DNA from: JAVBJV01 sp031555315
Lineage (GTDB): Bacteria > Pseudomonadota > Alphaproteobacteria > Acetobacterales > Acetobacteraceae
DNA length: 64,000 bases
Assembly (NCBI GenBank): GCA_031555315.1
Contig: JAVBUO010000017.1
Coordinates: 1-64,000, forward strand
Direction: 5' to 3'
The notes under the pieces were generated by a model. It made no database searches. It saw only the letters and a program-made list of their open reading frames with translations, and was not told the origin of the DNA. The position numbers and the translations under genes are program-made. How positions within the stretch are numbered: position 1 is the first letter of the stretch; every line of letters starts with the position of its first letter. This document shows positions 33,849 to 42,224 of this stretch, piece after piece.

Positions 33849-34895
33849 TCAGGCATCCACACCGATCGCGTCGGCCACGCAAGTAAACCCGTCCGCCTTC
33901 AGGCAAGCGGCGAGTCCGGTCTTGATTTCGCGCACCAGCACCGGGCCGCGATACGCGAATGCCGCGTACACCTGCACCAGTGCCGCGCCGGCGCGGATCT
34001 TCAGATACGCATCGCGGCCGCTGGAGATCCCGCCGCAACCGATCAGCGTCAGCCGGCCTGCGGCCAGGCGATAAGCGCGTTTCAACATCTCGGTCGACGG
34101 ACCGAACAGCGGCGGGCCGGACAGACCGCCGGTTTCCGCCCTGTGCGCGCTGCGCAGTGTGTCGGGCCGCGCAATGGTGGTGTTGGAAACAATCAGCCCG
34201 TCCACCTTGTGCGCGATCGCGGTTTCCACCACGGCTGCCAGCCCGTCCTCGCTCAGGTCGGGGGCGACCTTGACCAGCAGTGGCGGGCGCATGGGGTTTT
34301 CCGCCGCGATGGCGCTCAGAATCGCCGCCAGCTTCGCCTCGCCCTGCAGGTCGCGCAGGCCCGGCGTGTTGGGGGACGATACATTCATCACGATGTAATC
34401 GGCATGCGGCGCCACCGCCTTGACCAGCGCCGGGTAATCGCGTTCGGGGTCGGCGCCTTCCTTGTTGATGCCGACATTGGCGCCCAGCACGGCGGGCCGG
34501 TTCTTCAGCGCCGCGATACGCGCGACATAGGCGTCGATCCCCTGGTTGTTCATGCCCATGCGGTTGATCACCGCGTTGTCTTCGACCAGCCGGAACAGGC
34601 GCGGCTTCGGATTGCCCGCTTGCGGGCGCGGCGTGACGGTGCCGGCCTCGACCAGCCCGAAGCCCAGCCGCATCAGCGGGGTCACCGCCACCGCGTCCTT
34701 GTCGAACCCGGCGGCGAGGCCCAGCGGGTTGCGGAAGTCGATACCAAAGGCGCGCGTCGCCAGCACCGGGTCGTCGGGCGTGTTATCGCCGCAAACCAAC
34801 CCGCAGGACAGCGCGCGCAGCGCCATGCGATGGGCGAATTCCGGATCGAAGCCGCGCACCAGCGGCATCAGCGCAGAGGCGAGAAACGGGGTCAT
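33849..34895 (-). CDS. pyrD: Dihydroorotate dehydrogenase (quinone, class 2)
   Basis: The start at 34895 gives MTPFLASALMPLVRGFDPEF, the membrane-associating N-terminus of class 2 enzymes; a longer frame adds 25 unlikely residues. FRNPLGLAAGFDKDA, NRMGMNNQGIDAYVARI, NVSSPNTPGLRDLQGEAKLA (catalytic Ser loop) and IGCGGISSGRDAYLKIRAGA (FMN phosphate site) are all present. 348 residues. It makes orotate in pyrimidine synthesis and donates electrons to quinone. Confidence 0.95.
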   Translation of the reverse strand: MTPFLASALMPLVRGFDPEFAHRMALRALSCGLVCGDNTPDDPVLATRAFGIDFRNPLGLAAGFDKDAVAVTPLMRLGFGLVEAGTVTPRPQAGNPKPRLFRLVEDNAVINRMGMNNQGIDAYVARIAALKNRPAVLGANVGINKEGADPERDYPALVKAVAPHADYIVMNVSSPNTPGLRDLQGEAKLAAILSAIAAENPMRPPLLVKVAPDLSEDGLAAVVETAIAHKVDGLIVSNTTIARPDTLRSAHRAETGGLSGPPLFGPSTEMLKRAYRLAAGRLTLIGCGGISSGRDAYLKIRAGAALVQVYAAFAYRGPVLVREIKTGLAACLKADGFTCVADAIGVDA

Positions 34896-34959
34896 GATCC
34901 CGCTTTCTGCCCGAGGCGGCGAGAAAGGGAAAGCCCTCATCCCCACAATGCAGACTGCG

Positions 34960-35652
34960 TTACTCCGCAATCACTGCGCTGGACAGGCCCGCCCCGGCCG
35001 GAGGCATATCGTCCAGACGGCGCTTCTCCACAGCCTTCATAATCAGAGACATCACCTGCGCCGCACCTTCGATCTTGAAGAACCGCGGCGTCGGGTCGAG
35101 TGACGGCACCCACATCCCCCTGCCACCATAGCCATACCACCTCACGAAAGGCCCGATGCTATACAGCCTCACGGAAGGCCCAAAACGCAGACTGCTTCGT
35201 GCATTGCCGTCCCCCTCCAGATGGATATCGGGAAGGCTGGTCAGATCAAGCGACGTGAAAAACGGAAACCAGCCCGTTCGGCTGATAAGGATGCGTTTGT
35301 TCGTAACGGCATACGCCATACGCTTCCGCAATGCGGCGTCGACGACAAAACGCCCGATAGCCATAAAAATTCCGATACACAGAAAAAGAATTCCGACACA
35401 CAGAAACGCGCCTCCCCAGATCAGGAAGAAGCCGCGAGCGCCGAAATTGGCCACCTCAGCGCCGAAACTGGCCACCCCAGCGCCGAAACTGGCCACCCCC
35501 ATGAACCAGGATACCACGAACCAACACCAGAGCAGAGAGAACGGGATAAGGAAAATATCACGACTGCTCAGCACAAAACCGCGTACCGGGGCTCCGCTCC
35601 ATAAAATACGTTCGTACGGCAGCAGCTTCCCTTGAAATGCCGTGGGTTCCAC
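34960..35652 (-). CDS. Membrane protein with PH-like region and 7-residue repeats
   Basis: The 230-residue protein begins MEPTAFQGKLLPYERILWSG, which recalls bacterial PH-domain membrane proteins. It has two or three hydrophobic helices (LIPFSLLWCWFVVSWF and FFLIWGGAFLCVGILFLCIG) and a PH-like segment MAYAVTNKRILISRTG. Between the helices lie repeats of GVASFGA type encoded by three 21-base tandem units. No function is known. It lies upstream of pyrD on the same strand, 64 bases before it. Confidence 0.75.
   Translation of the reverse strand: MEPTAFQGKLLPYERILWSGAPVRGFVLSSRDIFLIPFSLLWCWFVVSWFMGVASFGAGVASFGAEVANFGARGFFLIWGGAFLCVGILFLCIGIFMAIGRFVVDAALRKRMAYAVTNKRILISRTGWFPFFTSLDLTSLPDIHLEGDGNARSSLRFGPSVRLYSIGPFVRWYGYGGRGMWVPSLDPTPRFFKIEGAAQVMSLIMKAVEKRRLDDMPPAGAGLSSAVIAE
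35437..35499. repeat. Three tandem 21-bp units inside a coding region
   Basis: The units at 35437-35457, 35458-35478 and 35479-35499 are near identical; the last two are identical and the first differs by two bases. They add seven residues each in frame (ASFGA core on the minus strand), so copy number can change without breaking the gene. Confidence 0.85.
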
Positions 35653-35753
35653 TCTTTAATTCCCCAATTACAATTTCCGCCATTGTGCCCAAGGCCCGCC
35701 AAAAACGAAAGCCCCGCTGGCGCCGTCGGTGGTTCTGTATTATCCGCACCGTC

Positions 35754-36620
35754 ATGCGCGGCACGATCCTCATGCTGATCGCCCTGACCCTGTTTGCCGC
35801 GCTGGATACCGCCGGCAAGCTGCTGGCGCAGGACGGTTTTCAATACGCTCAGGTAGTGTCGATGCGCTATGCGCCGGTGCTGCTGGTGGTGCTGCCCGCG
35901 CTGGCGCTGCGCCCGTCGCATTTCCGCGGCAACACCGCCCTGCAGATGCTGCGCGGCGCGGGCATGCTGTGCGCATCGCTGGGCTTCTTCACTGCGTTCA
36001 CCTATCTGCCGCTGGCCGAAGGGTATCTGGTGTTCTTCACCAGCCCGTTCATCACCATGGCGGCTTCGCGGCTGGTGCTGAAGGAGCGGGTACCGGCCTC
36101 GTCGTGGATCTGGGCCGGGGTGGCGTTCGCGGGCGTGCTGATCGGCATCGCGCACGGGCTGCGCGGCGACGGGCCGTGGTATGGATACGCGGCTGCGTTC
36201 GGCGGCAGCCTCGCCTATGCGTGCATCGCCACCGTCAACCGGCTGCTGCGCACCCAGCGGTCCATGCTGCCGATGCTGCTGTGGCCCGGGCTGATCGGCG
36301 CGGGCAGCATGGGGCCGGTGGCATTGCTGTCGTGGAAAACACCAGATCCGGCACAGACCGCGCTGCTGCTGTTGAACGGCGTGTTCTGGGCGGGGGCGAC
36401 GCTGTGCATCGTCAACGCTTTTCGCTACGCCGCCGCGTCGCGCCTGGCACCGCTCGAGTATTCGTCCCTGCTCTGGGCGGTGCTGGCCGATTACCTGATC
36501 TTCCACCATCCTCCCAGCCTGCATGTGCTGGCCGGCGGCGCCGTGGTGATCGGCGCCTGCCTGATGAACGAACACGCCCAATACCGCGCTGCCCACCGAA
36601 CATCGCACCAACAGGGCTGA
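35754..36620 (+). CDS. DMT-superfamily (EamA) transporter
   Basis: The 288-residue protein has about ten hydrophobic helices in two EamA halves. The start at 35754 (MRGTILMLIALTLFAALDTA) places the first helix at the N-terminus; the upstream in-frame extension is basic and non-membrane. PLAEGYLVFFTSPFITMAAS and EYSSLLWAVLADYLIF are the conserved half-ending motifs. It is probably a metabolite exporter of the inner membrane. The gene is divergent from the PH-like protein. Confidence 0.88.
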   Translation: MRGTILMLIALTLFAALDTAGKLLAQDGFQYAQVVSMRYAPVLLVVLPALALRPSHFRGNTALQMLRGAGMLCASLGFFTAFTYLPLAEGYLVFFTSPFITMAASRLVLKERVPASSWIWAGVAFAGVLIGIAHGLRGDGPWYGYAAAFGGSLAYACIATVNRLLRTQRSMLPMLLWPGLIGAGSMGPVALLSWKTPDPAQTALLLLNGVFWAGATLCIVNAFRYAAASRLAPLEYSSLLWAVLADYLIFHHPPSLHVLAGGAVVIGACLMNEHAQYRAAHRTSHQQG

Positions 36621-36958
36621 CCCCGCCACCGTCATCCTCTGACTGGCTATCTTCGCGATTATTGCGATATCAGTATATATACTGAACCCGAAAGCATTCT
36701 GGCGTTTTTCGGAAATAGTTTCCGGTACTGTTCGCAATCCATTGATCTTAGAACATTCTCTCCAGCGCGAACGTTTCTGGAAGGATGAGCCAGTGGCATG
36801 TACCCACCCCGTTGAGTATTTTGATACGTCTTTTCTGCGCGCACGTGTTGTATAAAAATACACTATTAATAAATAAAAATACACACATTGTGATAGGCTT
36901 TATGCTACAAACCTCCACCATATGCTCTTTAAATTTGGATTTTTCAGGAGATTCCTGC
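36621..36958. other. AT-rich intergenic region upstream of the HEPN-like gene
   Basis: No gene was recognised. The part from about 36780 to 36960 is strikingly AT-rich (TTGTATAAAAATACACTATT and similar), unlike the rest of the window. It probably holds the promoter of the next gene and may be xenogeneic. Confidence 0.5.
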
Positions 36959-37777
36959 GTGATTCGTATCAACCTTCCGTGGATCATCGAAGTGATGGAT
37001 GCGCTCAACCGGCTCGACACCATCAAGCCCGGTGAACGCCTGGTTCGCTTCTCGCATTGCCTGTTCGATGCCGAGTACCAGCTCGAGTCCCTCTTCGATC
37101 GCAGTATTTACCGCCCGTTCCTGCGCATCTCGCGCCAGCAGGCGCTTGATCTGCACCACTTCATCCAGCAGTTGCTACGCGAAAGCCGTGGCGATTCCGA
37201 ACGGATGCTGACCGATGTCGAAGTCTGGAGCTTCAAGAACCGCCGCGACCGCTTCAAGACCGCTTTCCTCGCCGAGATGAGCACGCTGCCGTCGTACCTG
37301 GTGACCAACAAGGAAAGCTACGACGTCAACCTGTTGATCGAATCCGGTGTCGGCCTGTTCCCGCCCAACCTGCTGTCAAAAGCGCCCGAAACCGAAAACG
37401 ACGCGATGGAAGTCGGCAAGGCGCTGGCTTTTGAAGTGCCCACCGCCTGCGCGTTCCACGTCTTCCGCGTTCTGGACGCGGTCGTGCGCCGCTACTGGGA
37501 CGAAGTGTCGATGGGGATGGAACGCCCGAAGAATGCCACGCTCGGCAATTTTGCCGTCGAGATGGAAAAACAGGGGACCGGCGACCAGCGCGTCATCGAA
37601 TCGCTGAAGCAGGTGGCCAAGCTGCAGCGTAACTACATGCTGCACACCGAAGCGGTGATGACGATCGAAGACGCGATCGGTGTCATCGGAATCGCCCGCA
37701 GCATCATCGGCGTGATGCTGCACATCCTGCCCGACACGCAACTGTCGATCAGCGCGCCGATGCCGACCGCCGCCTGA
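36959..37777 (+). CDS. Hypothetical protein with a HEPN-like C-terminal motif
   Basis: The start chosen is GTG 36959, which has AGGAG eight bases upstream; the frame is open from 36785, but that part is AT-rich and unlike protein. The 272-residue product is helical, with an N-terminal GERLVRFSHCLFDAEYQLES. The C-terminal half has ACAFHVFRVLDAVVRRYWDE and, at residues 224-229, R-N-Y-M-L-H, matching the R-x4-6-H motif of HEPN RNases. EAVMTIEDAIGVIGIARSII follows, as in Abi-like proteins. HEPN proteins act in RNA cleavage, toxin-antitoxin and phage defence. No partner nucleotidyltransferase is adjacent. Confidence 0.65.
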   Translation: MIRINLPWIIEVMDALNRLDTIKPGERLVRFSHCLFDAEYQLESLFDRSIYRPFLRISRQQALDLHHFIQQLLRESRGDSERMLTDVEVWSFKNRRDRFKTAFLAEMSTLPSYLVTNKESYDVNLLIESGVGLFPPNLLSKAPETENDAMEVGKALAFEVPTACAFHVFRVLDAVVRRYWDEVSMGMERPKNATLGNFAVEMEKQGTGDQRVIESLKQVAKLQRNYMLHTEAVMTIEDAIGVIGIARSIIGVMLHILPDTQLSISAPMPTAA

Positions 37778-37784
37778 CATTTCC

Positions 37785-37814
37785 GGCGCGCGCGGAAGAA
37801 CCGCCGCGCGCGCC
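37785..37814. terminator. GC-rich hairpin between convergent genes
   Basis: GGCGCGCGCGG, a five-base AAGAA loop and CCGCCGCGCGCGCC make a strong stem with a three-base slip. It lies between two convergent stop codons. There is no T-run, so termination would need Rho or the stem alone. Confidence 0.4.
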
Positions 37815-37828
37815 GATACTGCCGGAGA

Positions 37829-38479
37829 TCAGGTGTCCATCGGCACCTCGTCCCAGTCGATCTGTGCATCCATCACCCATTCCAGCGCCTTGCGCCGCTC
37901 GACGATCACGCCGGGCAGAATGTTCTTCAGCTCCGCCGTCCGTCCGGTCAGTTCCGAATCCCGCACCCACCAGTGCAGGCGGAAATACAGATCCAGCATC
38001 CGGAAAACCGCAGCCTGGTCGCGCATCGCCATCTTGTCGGCGAACTTCTCGGGCCCATCGCCCTGTTCCAGGTTGGGCGCCAGCGATGCCATATAATCCT
38101 CGACCCCGCGATCGAACGGCAGGTCCGGCGCCAGCCCGCCGACCCACATCAGCGCCCATAGCGCCTCGATCGACCAGGACAGGTCGATCAGTTCCTGCCG
38201 CGTCAGGTCCGCATTCTTTTTGCGCAGGAGCTGCGTCTCGCCGAGGCTGAGATGTTCATCCAGACCGTGGTTGTGAATCCAGTCGCGGATAACCGGGACC
38301 GGTGCCTCGAAGGCGATATTGTTCAGTGCGTTCAGCACCAGCGCCCGGGCGACGATCTGATCGCGGCTGCGCATCTGTGTGCGATCCAGATACGGCAGCC
38401 AGTCGCAGATCCGCCCGCCGGCGGCGTTGATCCGCGCTTCGGATTCGGCCTTTACGCGTAATGGATCGATCGCTTGCAT
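37829..38479 (-). CDS. DUF4272-type protein
   Basis: The 216-residue cytosolic protein has RMSD-type conserved residues of DUF4272. Visible parts are MQAIDPLRVKAESEARINAA, QMRSRDQIVARALVLNALNN, LIDLSWSIEALWALMWVGGL, VFRMLDLYFRLHWWVRDSEL and a final ERRKALEWVMDAQIDWDEV. The function of the family is unknown. The start lies 15 bases before the upstream DUF952 gene's stop, same strand, so they are likely cotranscribed. Confidence 0.7.
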   Translation of the reverse strand: MQAIDPLRVKAESEARINAAGGRICDWLPYLDRTQMRSRDQIVARALVLNALNNIAFEAPVPVIRDWIHNHGLDEHLSLGETQLLRKKNADLTRQELIDLSWSIEALWALMWVGGLAPDLPFDRGVEDYMASLAPNLEQGDGPEKFADKMAMRDQAAVFRMLDLYFRLHWWVRDSELTGRTAELKNILPGVIVERRKALEWVMDAQIDWDEVPMDT

Positions 38480-38494
38480 CGTTATGTGTTTCTT

Positions 38495-38842
38495 TCAAAA
38501 ACCGTCCGGAAATATATGCGCGCCCTGTGCATCGAGCGGCAGGGGCACCACGCCACGCACCGCAGACATCGGCAATGCGCCATACAGATGCGGAAACAGC
38601 CCATCCTGGCTGCTGCGTGCAGGTTCCCAGCGCAGCGTCGAGCCTAATGCCGCCGCCTCCACCGCCACCAGCAGCAGGTCCGCCACCCCGGCACGGTGCT
38701 TCGCGGCCGAGATGCGCACCTGCTCTGCGGTGGAAAAATGCAGGAATCCGTCGCGCGCGTCATCGGCGCTGCCGCGATAAACCCCCACGCGCTCGGCCGC
38801 GTCCCAGTCGGGCTTGCGCACCAGCGTGTAGATCAACGTCAT
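38495..38842 (-). CDS. DUF952-family protein
   Basis: The start at 38842 gives MTLIYTLVRKPDWDAAERVG. The 115-residue product has GVYRGSADDARDGFLHFSTA, LLLVAVEAAALGSTLRWEPA and LFPHLYGALPMSAVRGVVPL, the DUF952 pattern (glutathione-transferase-like neighbours in some genomes). The upstream extension of the frame is antisense to the next small gene and is rejected. Function unknown. Confidence 0.85.
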   Translation of the reverse strand: MTLIYTLVRKPDWDAAERVGVYRGSADDARDGFLHFSTAEQVRISAAKHRAGVADLLLVAVEAAALGSTLRWEPARSSQDGLFPHLYGALPMSAVRGVVPLPLDAQGAHIFPDGF

Positions 38843-38918
38843 CGTTCCCTGCCCGATCAACGGCCCTCTGAAACAGATCCGGCTTGCATACCGCCCCTGT
38901 TGGCGCGACACATACACT

Positions 38919-39140
38919 ATGTGGGACGAACCGTATCTGGAAACCTGTTGCCGCTCGGCACTGCACCGGCTGATCCTCGCCGGAGGGATCGGCCGCCCCG
39001 CCGGACTGAAGGACGGCCCCTGCCTGAAGCGCCTGACCCGCATGCAACTGGCCTGCGAACGCATCGATGGCCGGTTCGAGATTTCGGCCGAGGGCCGCGC
39101 CCGCCATGCCTCGGAAATCCTGAAGATCACTCCGGCGTGA
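38919..39140 (+). CDS. Small conserved-type hypothetical protein
   Basis: The 73-residue product (MWDEPYLETCCRSALHRLIL, then LACERIDGRFEISAEGRARH) has normal codon use and precedes murA on the same strand by 88 bases. It has no recognised domain. It is retained because its amino-acid composition is protein-like and the competing antisense frame is an extension of DUF952. Confidence 0.6.
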   Translation: MWDEPYLETCCRSALHRLILAGGIGRPAGLKDGPCLKRLTRMQLACERIDGRFEISAEGRARHASEILKITPA

Positions 39141-39228
39141 GCGAAACGGCAACCACTTACACCGGGTCTGGCCCTGCCCCCGTATCTGCTGCTATGCACG
39201 CCGCTTCTGTTTCAGCAGGGCCACCGTC

Positions 39229-40530
39229 ATGACCGATCTGATTGTTCAGGGGGGAACCCCGCTGAACGGTAATATTTTGCCGTCCGCCAACAAGAACGCC
39301 GTTCTGCCGATCCTCTGCGCCACTCTGCTGACGGAAGAGCCGGTCCGCCTGCTGAACGTGCCCGAGATCACCGACGTCAAGAAAATCCTGGCGTTCTTTC
39401 TGACCCTGGGCAGCAAGGTCGAGGTAGACTTCACAACCGGTGTGCTCGACCTGCACCACACCAACCTGACGTTCGATCCGCAGGTGAATACGCTGCCGCA
39501 GGCGATGCGGTCGTCGGTCATGCTGGTGCCGCCGCTGCTGTTCCGCTTTGGCGCGGCGATCATCGAGGACGACATCAAGGGCTGTTCGCTGGGTGTGCGC
39601 GAGATCGACCCGCATATCGAGATCTTCCACGGCTTCGGCGCCACAGCCGAAGTGTTTCCTGATGCCGTGCGCATCCGCAGCAACGATGCACTGACCGCCA
39701 CCCATGCGTGGCCCGACTATGCATCGGTGACCGGAACCGAGAACTTCGTCCTGTGCGCCGCCATTGCGCGCGGCACGTCGACACTGACCAACGCCGCGTC
39801 CGAACCGCATGTGCAGGAATTCTGTTCGTTCATGGCAATGCTGGGGGCGCGCATCAACGGCGCCGGCACGTCGCGGCTCGAGGTCGAGGGGGTCGACCGG
39901 CTGCGCGGCGGCGAATTCCGCTTCACCGAGGATTTTCACGAAGTCGCCACCTTCCTGGCGCTGGGGGCGATGACCGGCGGCGCAGTGCGGGTGAAAAACG
40001 CGCGCCCCGACCATTTCCCGCTGATCGACCGCACCTTCGCGAAATTCGGCGTCAACGTCGTCCACCAGGACGGCTGGTCGACGACCGAGGTGAAAGACGG
40101 TCTGCACGTGCGCTCTCCCTTCACCCAGAACATCCTGCAAAAGGTCGAGGCAGCGCCGTGGCCTTATCTGCCCGCCGACCTGTTGCCGATTTTCGTCGCA
40201 CTCGGCGTGAAGGCCGAGGGGAACGTGATGTACTGGAACAAGGTGTACGAAGGCGCATTGGGCTGGTCGGGCGAACTGTCGAAGTTCGGCGCGCACGCCA
40301 CGCTGTGCGATCCGCACCGGCTGATCGTGTTCGGCGGCAAGGCGCTGATTCCGGCCGAGGTGGAAAGCCCCTACATCATCCGTGTGGCGATCGCCCTGAT
40401 GATGATCGCCACCAGCATCAAGGGCCGATCGGTGATCCGCAACGCGCTGCCGATCCAGCGCGCCCATCCGCACTTCGCGCAGAACCTGCGCGCACTGGGC
40501 GCCGATGTGGCGTGGAGCCAGTCGGAATAA
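39229..40530 (+). CDS. murA: UDP-N-acetylglucosamine 1-carboxyvinyltransferase (MurA-type)
   Basis: MurA transfers enolpyruvate from PEP to UDP-GlcNAc, the first committed step of peptidoglycan. The N-terminus MTDLIVQGGTPLNGNILPSA with KN following (ANKNAVLPILCATLLT) is standard. The PEP-binding cysteine is in DDIKGCSLGVREIDPHIEIF (about residue 122), the residue that fosfomycin attacks. The 433-residue sequence is rather divergent from enteric MurA and could be a second, specialised copy. It converges with the terminase of the phage cluster, 3 bases apart. Confidence 0.85.
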   Translation: MTDLIVQGGTPLNGNILPSANKNAVLPILCATLLTEEPVRLLNVPEITDVKKILAFFLTLGSKVEVDFTTGVLDLHHTNLTFDPQVNTLPQAMRSSVMLVPPLLFRFGAAIIEDDIKGCSLGVREIDPHIEIFHGFGATAEVFPDAVRIRSNDALTATHAWPDYASVTGTENFVLCAAIARGTSTLTNAASEPHVQEFCSFMAMLGARINGAGTSRLEVEGVDRLRGGEFRFTEDFHEVATFLALGAMTGGAVRVKNARPDHFPLIDRTFAKFGVNVVHQDGWSTTEVKDGLHVRSPFTQNILQKVEAAPWPYLPADLLPIFVALGVKAEGNVMYWNKVYEGALGWSGELSKFGAHATLCDPHRLIVFGGKALIPAEVESPYIIRVAIALMMIATSIKGRSVIRNALPIQRAHPHFAQNLRALGADVAWSQSE

Positions 40531-40533
40531 CGC

Positions 40534-41976
40534 CTATCGCCCGCGCCACCCCGGCCGCGTGATGCGGGGCGGATAGCGCGGCAGCCGCGCCGGTTCGGCC
40601 AGCAGCGCGCCCGCCACGGCATCCAGCGCATCGTCCTTCACCGATACCGCGCCTGGTTTCCAGGCGCGCATCTCGGCCGGAAAGTCGCTCTCGAACACCG
40701 ACGTATGCGCATACAAACGCCGCGCCGCCAGCACCGGATCGAATGCCCCCAGGATGCGGTCCGCCTTGCGCTGGGTGGATACCGCCTCGCGCACCGCGAA
40801 CGGAATGCCCATCTTCGATGCCGTGCTGCGCAACAGGTCGGGCAGAAACCGGCCGATGCCGTTGGTTTCCACATGCACCACCGGCACGAACAGATCGCCC
40901 GCCGTCTGCGCCACCAGCCGGCACTGCTGGGTGGCGGGGTCGTGTGCATCGGTTGAATCGGTGGTCAGATACGAAACGCAGTGCAGAAAACGGTTGCCGT
41001 CCGCATCGGCGAACACCACCACCAGCACCGAATGGTCCCCCTGCCCCGGCTTGCCGAACGCCGGGTCCCACCAGGCCGAACCGGACAGCAGGCGCCGCTC
41101 GCCCAGAAACAGCGAGGCCGCGCCATTGGCGGTACGCAGATCCAGCGCATCACGGTACGGCACGATCAAGGCAGGGTCGAGCCGCGCGGCTTCCAGCTCG
41201 ACCGGTTGCAGTTGCATCTGGCTGGCAAAACGGCGCGGCCCGACGCGCCGGTGCAATTTGGCGATCGTCTGGGCATTGAACCGTTCCGGCCAGGCCGACG
41301 CACCCGTCGCATCGAGCAGCGGAATTTCGAGCCGCGCATAACCGCGCAGAAACGCATCCCCGGTCTTCAGATAAAGCGATTCTGCCGTATGCGGCGTGCC
41401 GACGTACAGCAGCGTCCCGCCCGGCGTCAGCACGAATTCGGTTTCCGACAGACGTTCACGCAGCGCCGCGCGCTTGGCTGGCGTACCGGAAGTGTTCGGC
41501 ACCTCGACATCGTCGCAGACGATCACATCGGCGCGGCAGCCGGTAAAATTGCCCAGAATCCCCTGCGCCAGCATCGACGGTTCGCGCACCGCACCGCTGC
41601 GCTGCACGCTGAACCGATCCGCCGCCCAGGCGTCGCCGCGTTCGGGAAGCAGGTGCGTGCAGAGCGGGTGGCGTTCAATGATCCGCCGGACCGCCGCGAC
41701 CATCCGCATCGCCAGTTGCCCCTGCGCCGACAGCACCAGAATCCGTATCTGCGGATTCCGGTACAGAAGCCACGCGCAGTACAGCCCGACCACCGTGCTT
41801 TTTCCGGCACCACGAAACGCCATCAGCAGCAGGCGCGTCTGCCCGCCCGCGAGGCACCGCATCAGCCAGTGCGCCATCCGCAGATGCAGCGCCGGCGTCT
41901 TCTGTGACAGGCGGCGATTCCAGATCCACAGGAACTCGGCGAAGTTCGCCGCGTGTGTCGGGGGTAGCTGTGCCAT
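40534..41976 (-). CDS. Phage terminase large subunit
   Basis: The 480-residue packaging motor has the Walker A LLLMAFRGAGKSTVVGLYCA (residues about 50-65), Walker B ADVIVCDDVEVPN (about 150) and the coupling GGTLLYVGTPHTAESLY. The nuclease domain follows, with acidic residues in SAWWDPAFGKPGQGDHSVLV, HVETNGIGRFLP and VKDDALDAVAGAL. It resembles podoviral/T7-like packaging ATPases. ATG 41976 has GAGG upstream. It is the last gene of the cluster. Confidence 0.9.
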   Translation of the reverse strand: MAQLPPTHAANFAEFLWIWNRRLSQKTPALHLRMAHWLMRCLAGGQTRLLLMAFRGAGKSTVVGLYCAWLLYRNPQIRILVLSAQGQLAMRMVAAVRRIIERHPLCTHLLPERGDAWAADRFSVQRSGAVREPSMLAQGILGNFTGCRADVIVCDDVEVPNTSGTPAKRAALRERLSETEFVLTPGGTLLYVGTPHTAESLYLKTGDAFLRGYARLEIPLLDATGASAWPERFNAQTIAKLHRRVGPRRFASQMQLQPVELEAARLDPALIVPYRDALDLRTANGAASLFLGERRLLSGSAWWDPAFGKPGQGDHSVLVVVFADADGNRFLHCVSYLTTDSTDAHDPATQQCRLVAQTAGDLFVPVVHVETNGIGRFLPDLLRSTASKMGIPFAVREAVSTQRKADRILGAFDPVLAARRLYAHTSVFESDFPAEMRAWKPGAVSVKDDALDAVAGALLAEPARLPRYPPRITRPGWRGR

Positions 41977-42184
41977 TCTGCTCCTCTTGGCCCAGCGCGC
42001 GGCTGGCGGCAGCGATCAGTGCCTCGGCCTGCGTGGTTTCCTCTGCGCCCTGCAACTGGCGCGCGACTTTCAGAAGATGTTCGACATGATCCAGCGCGGC
42101 ACGGCAGGCGCGCTGATGTTCCGAGAACGCTTTCGCGTCTCCGACTGGCGCGGGCTGCGCGGCCAGCAGATGATAATCCGCCAT
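41675..42184 (-). CDS. Small ORF upstream of terminase (possible small packaging protein)
   Basis: The start at 42184 gives MADYHLLAAQPAPVGDAKAF, then helical RACRAALDHVEHLLKVARQL and AEALIAAASRALGQEEQNGT. This is protein-like and placed where small terminase or accessory genes often lie. The rest of the frame overlaps terminase by about 300 bases and reads as low-complexity Ala/Gly/Asp, so the true end may be earlier or the gene may have been frameshifted. No family was recognised. Confidence 0.4.
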   Translation of the reverse strand: MADYHLLAAQPAPVGDAKAFSEHQRACRAALDHVEHLLKVARQLQGAEETTQAEALIAAASRALGQEEQNGTATPDTRGELRRVPVDLESPPVTEDAGAASADGALADAVPRGRADAPAADGVSWCRKKHGGRAVLRVASVPESADTDSGAVGAGATGDADGRGGPADH

Positions 42185-42224
42185 GATCCGCACAGTTGTC
42201 GCTTTCACATCGCCGGCCGGCATC

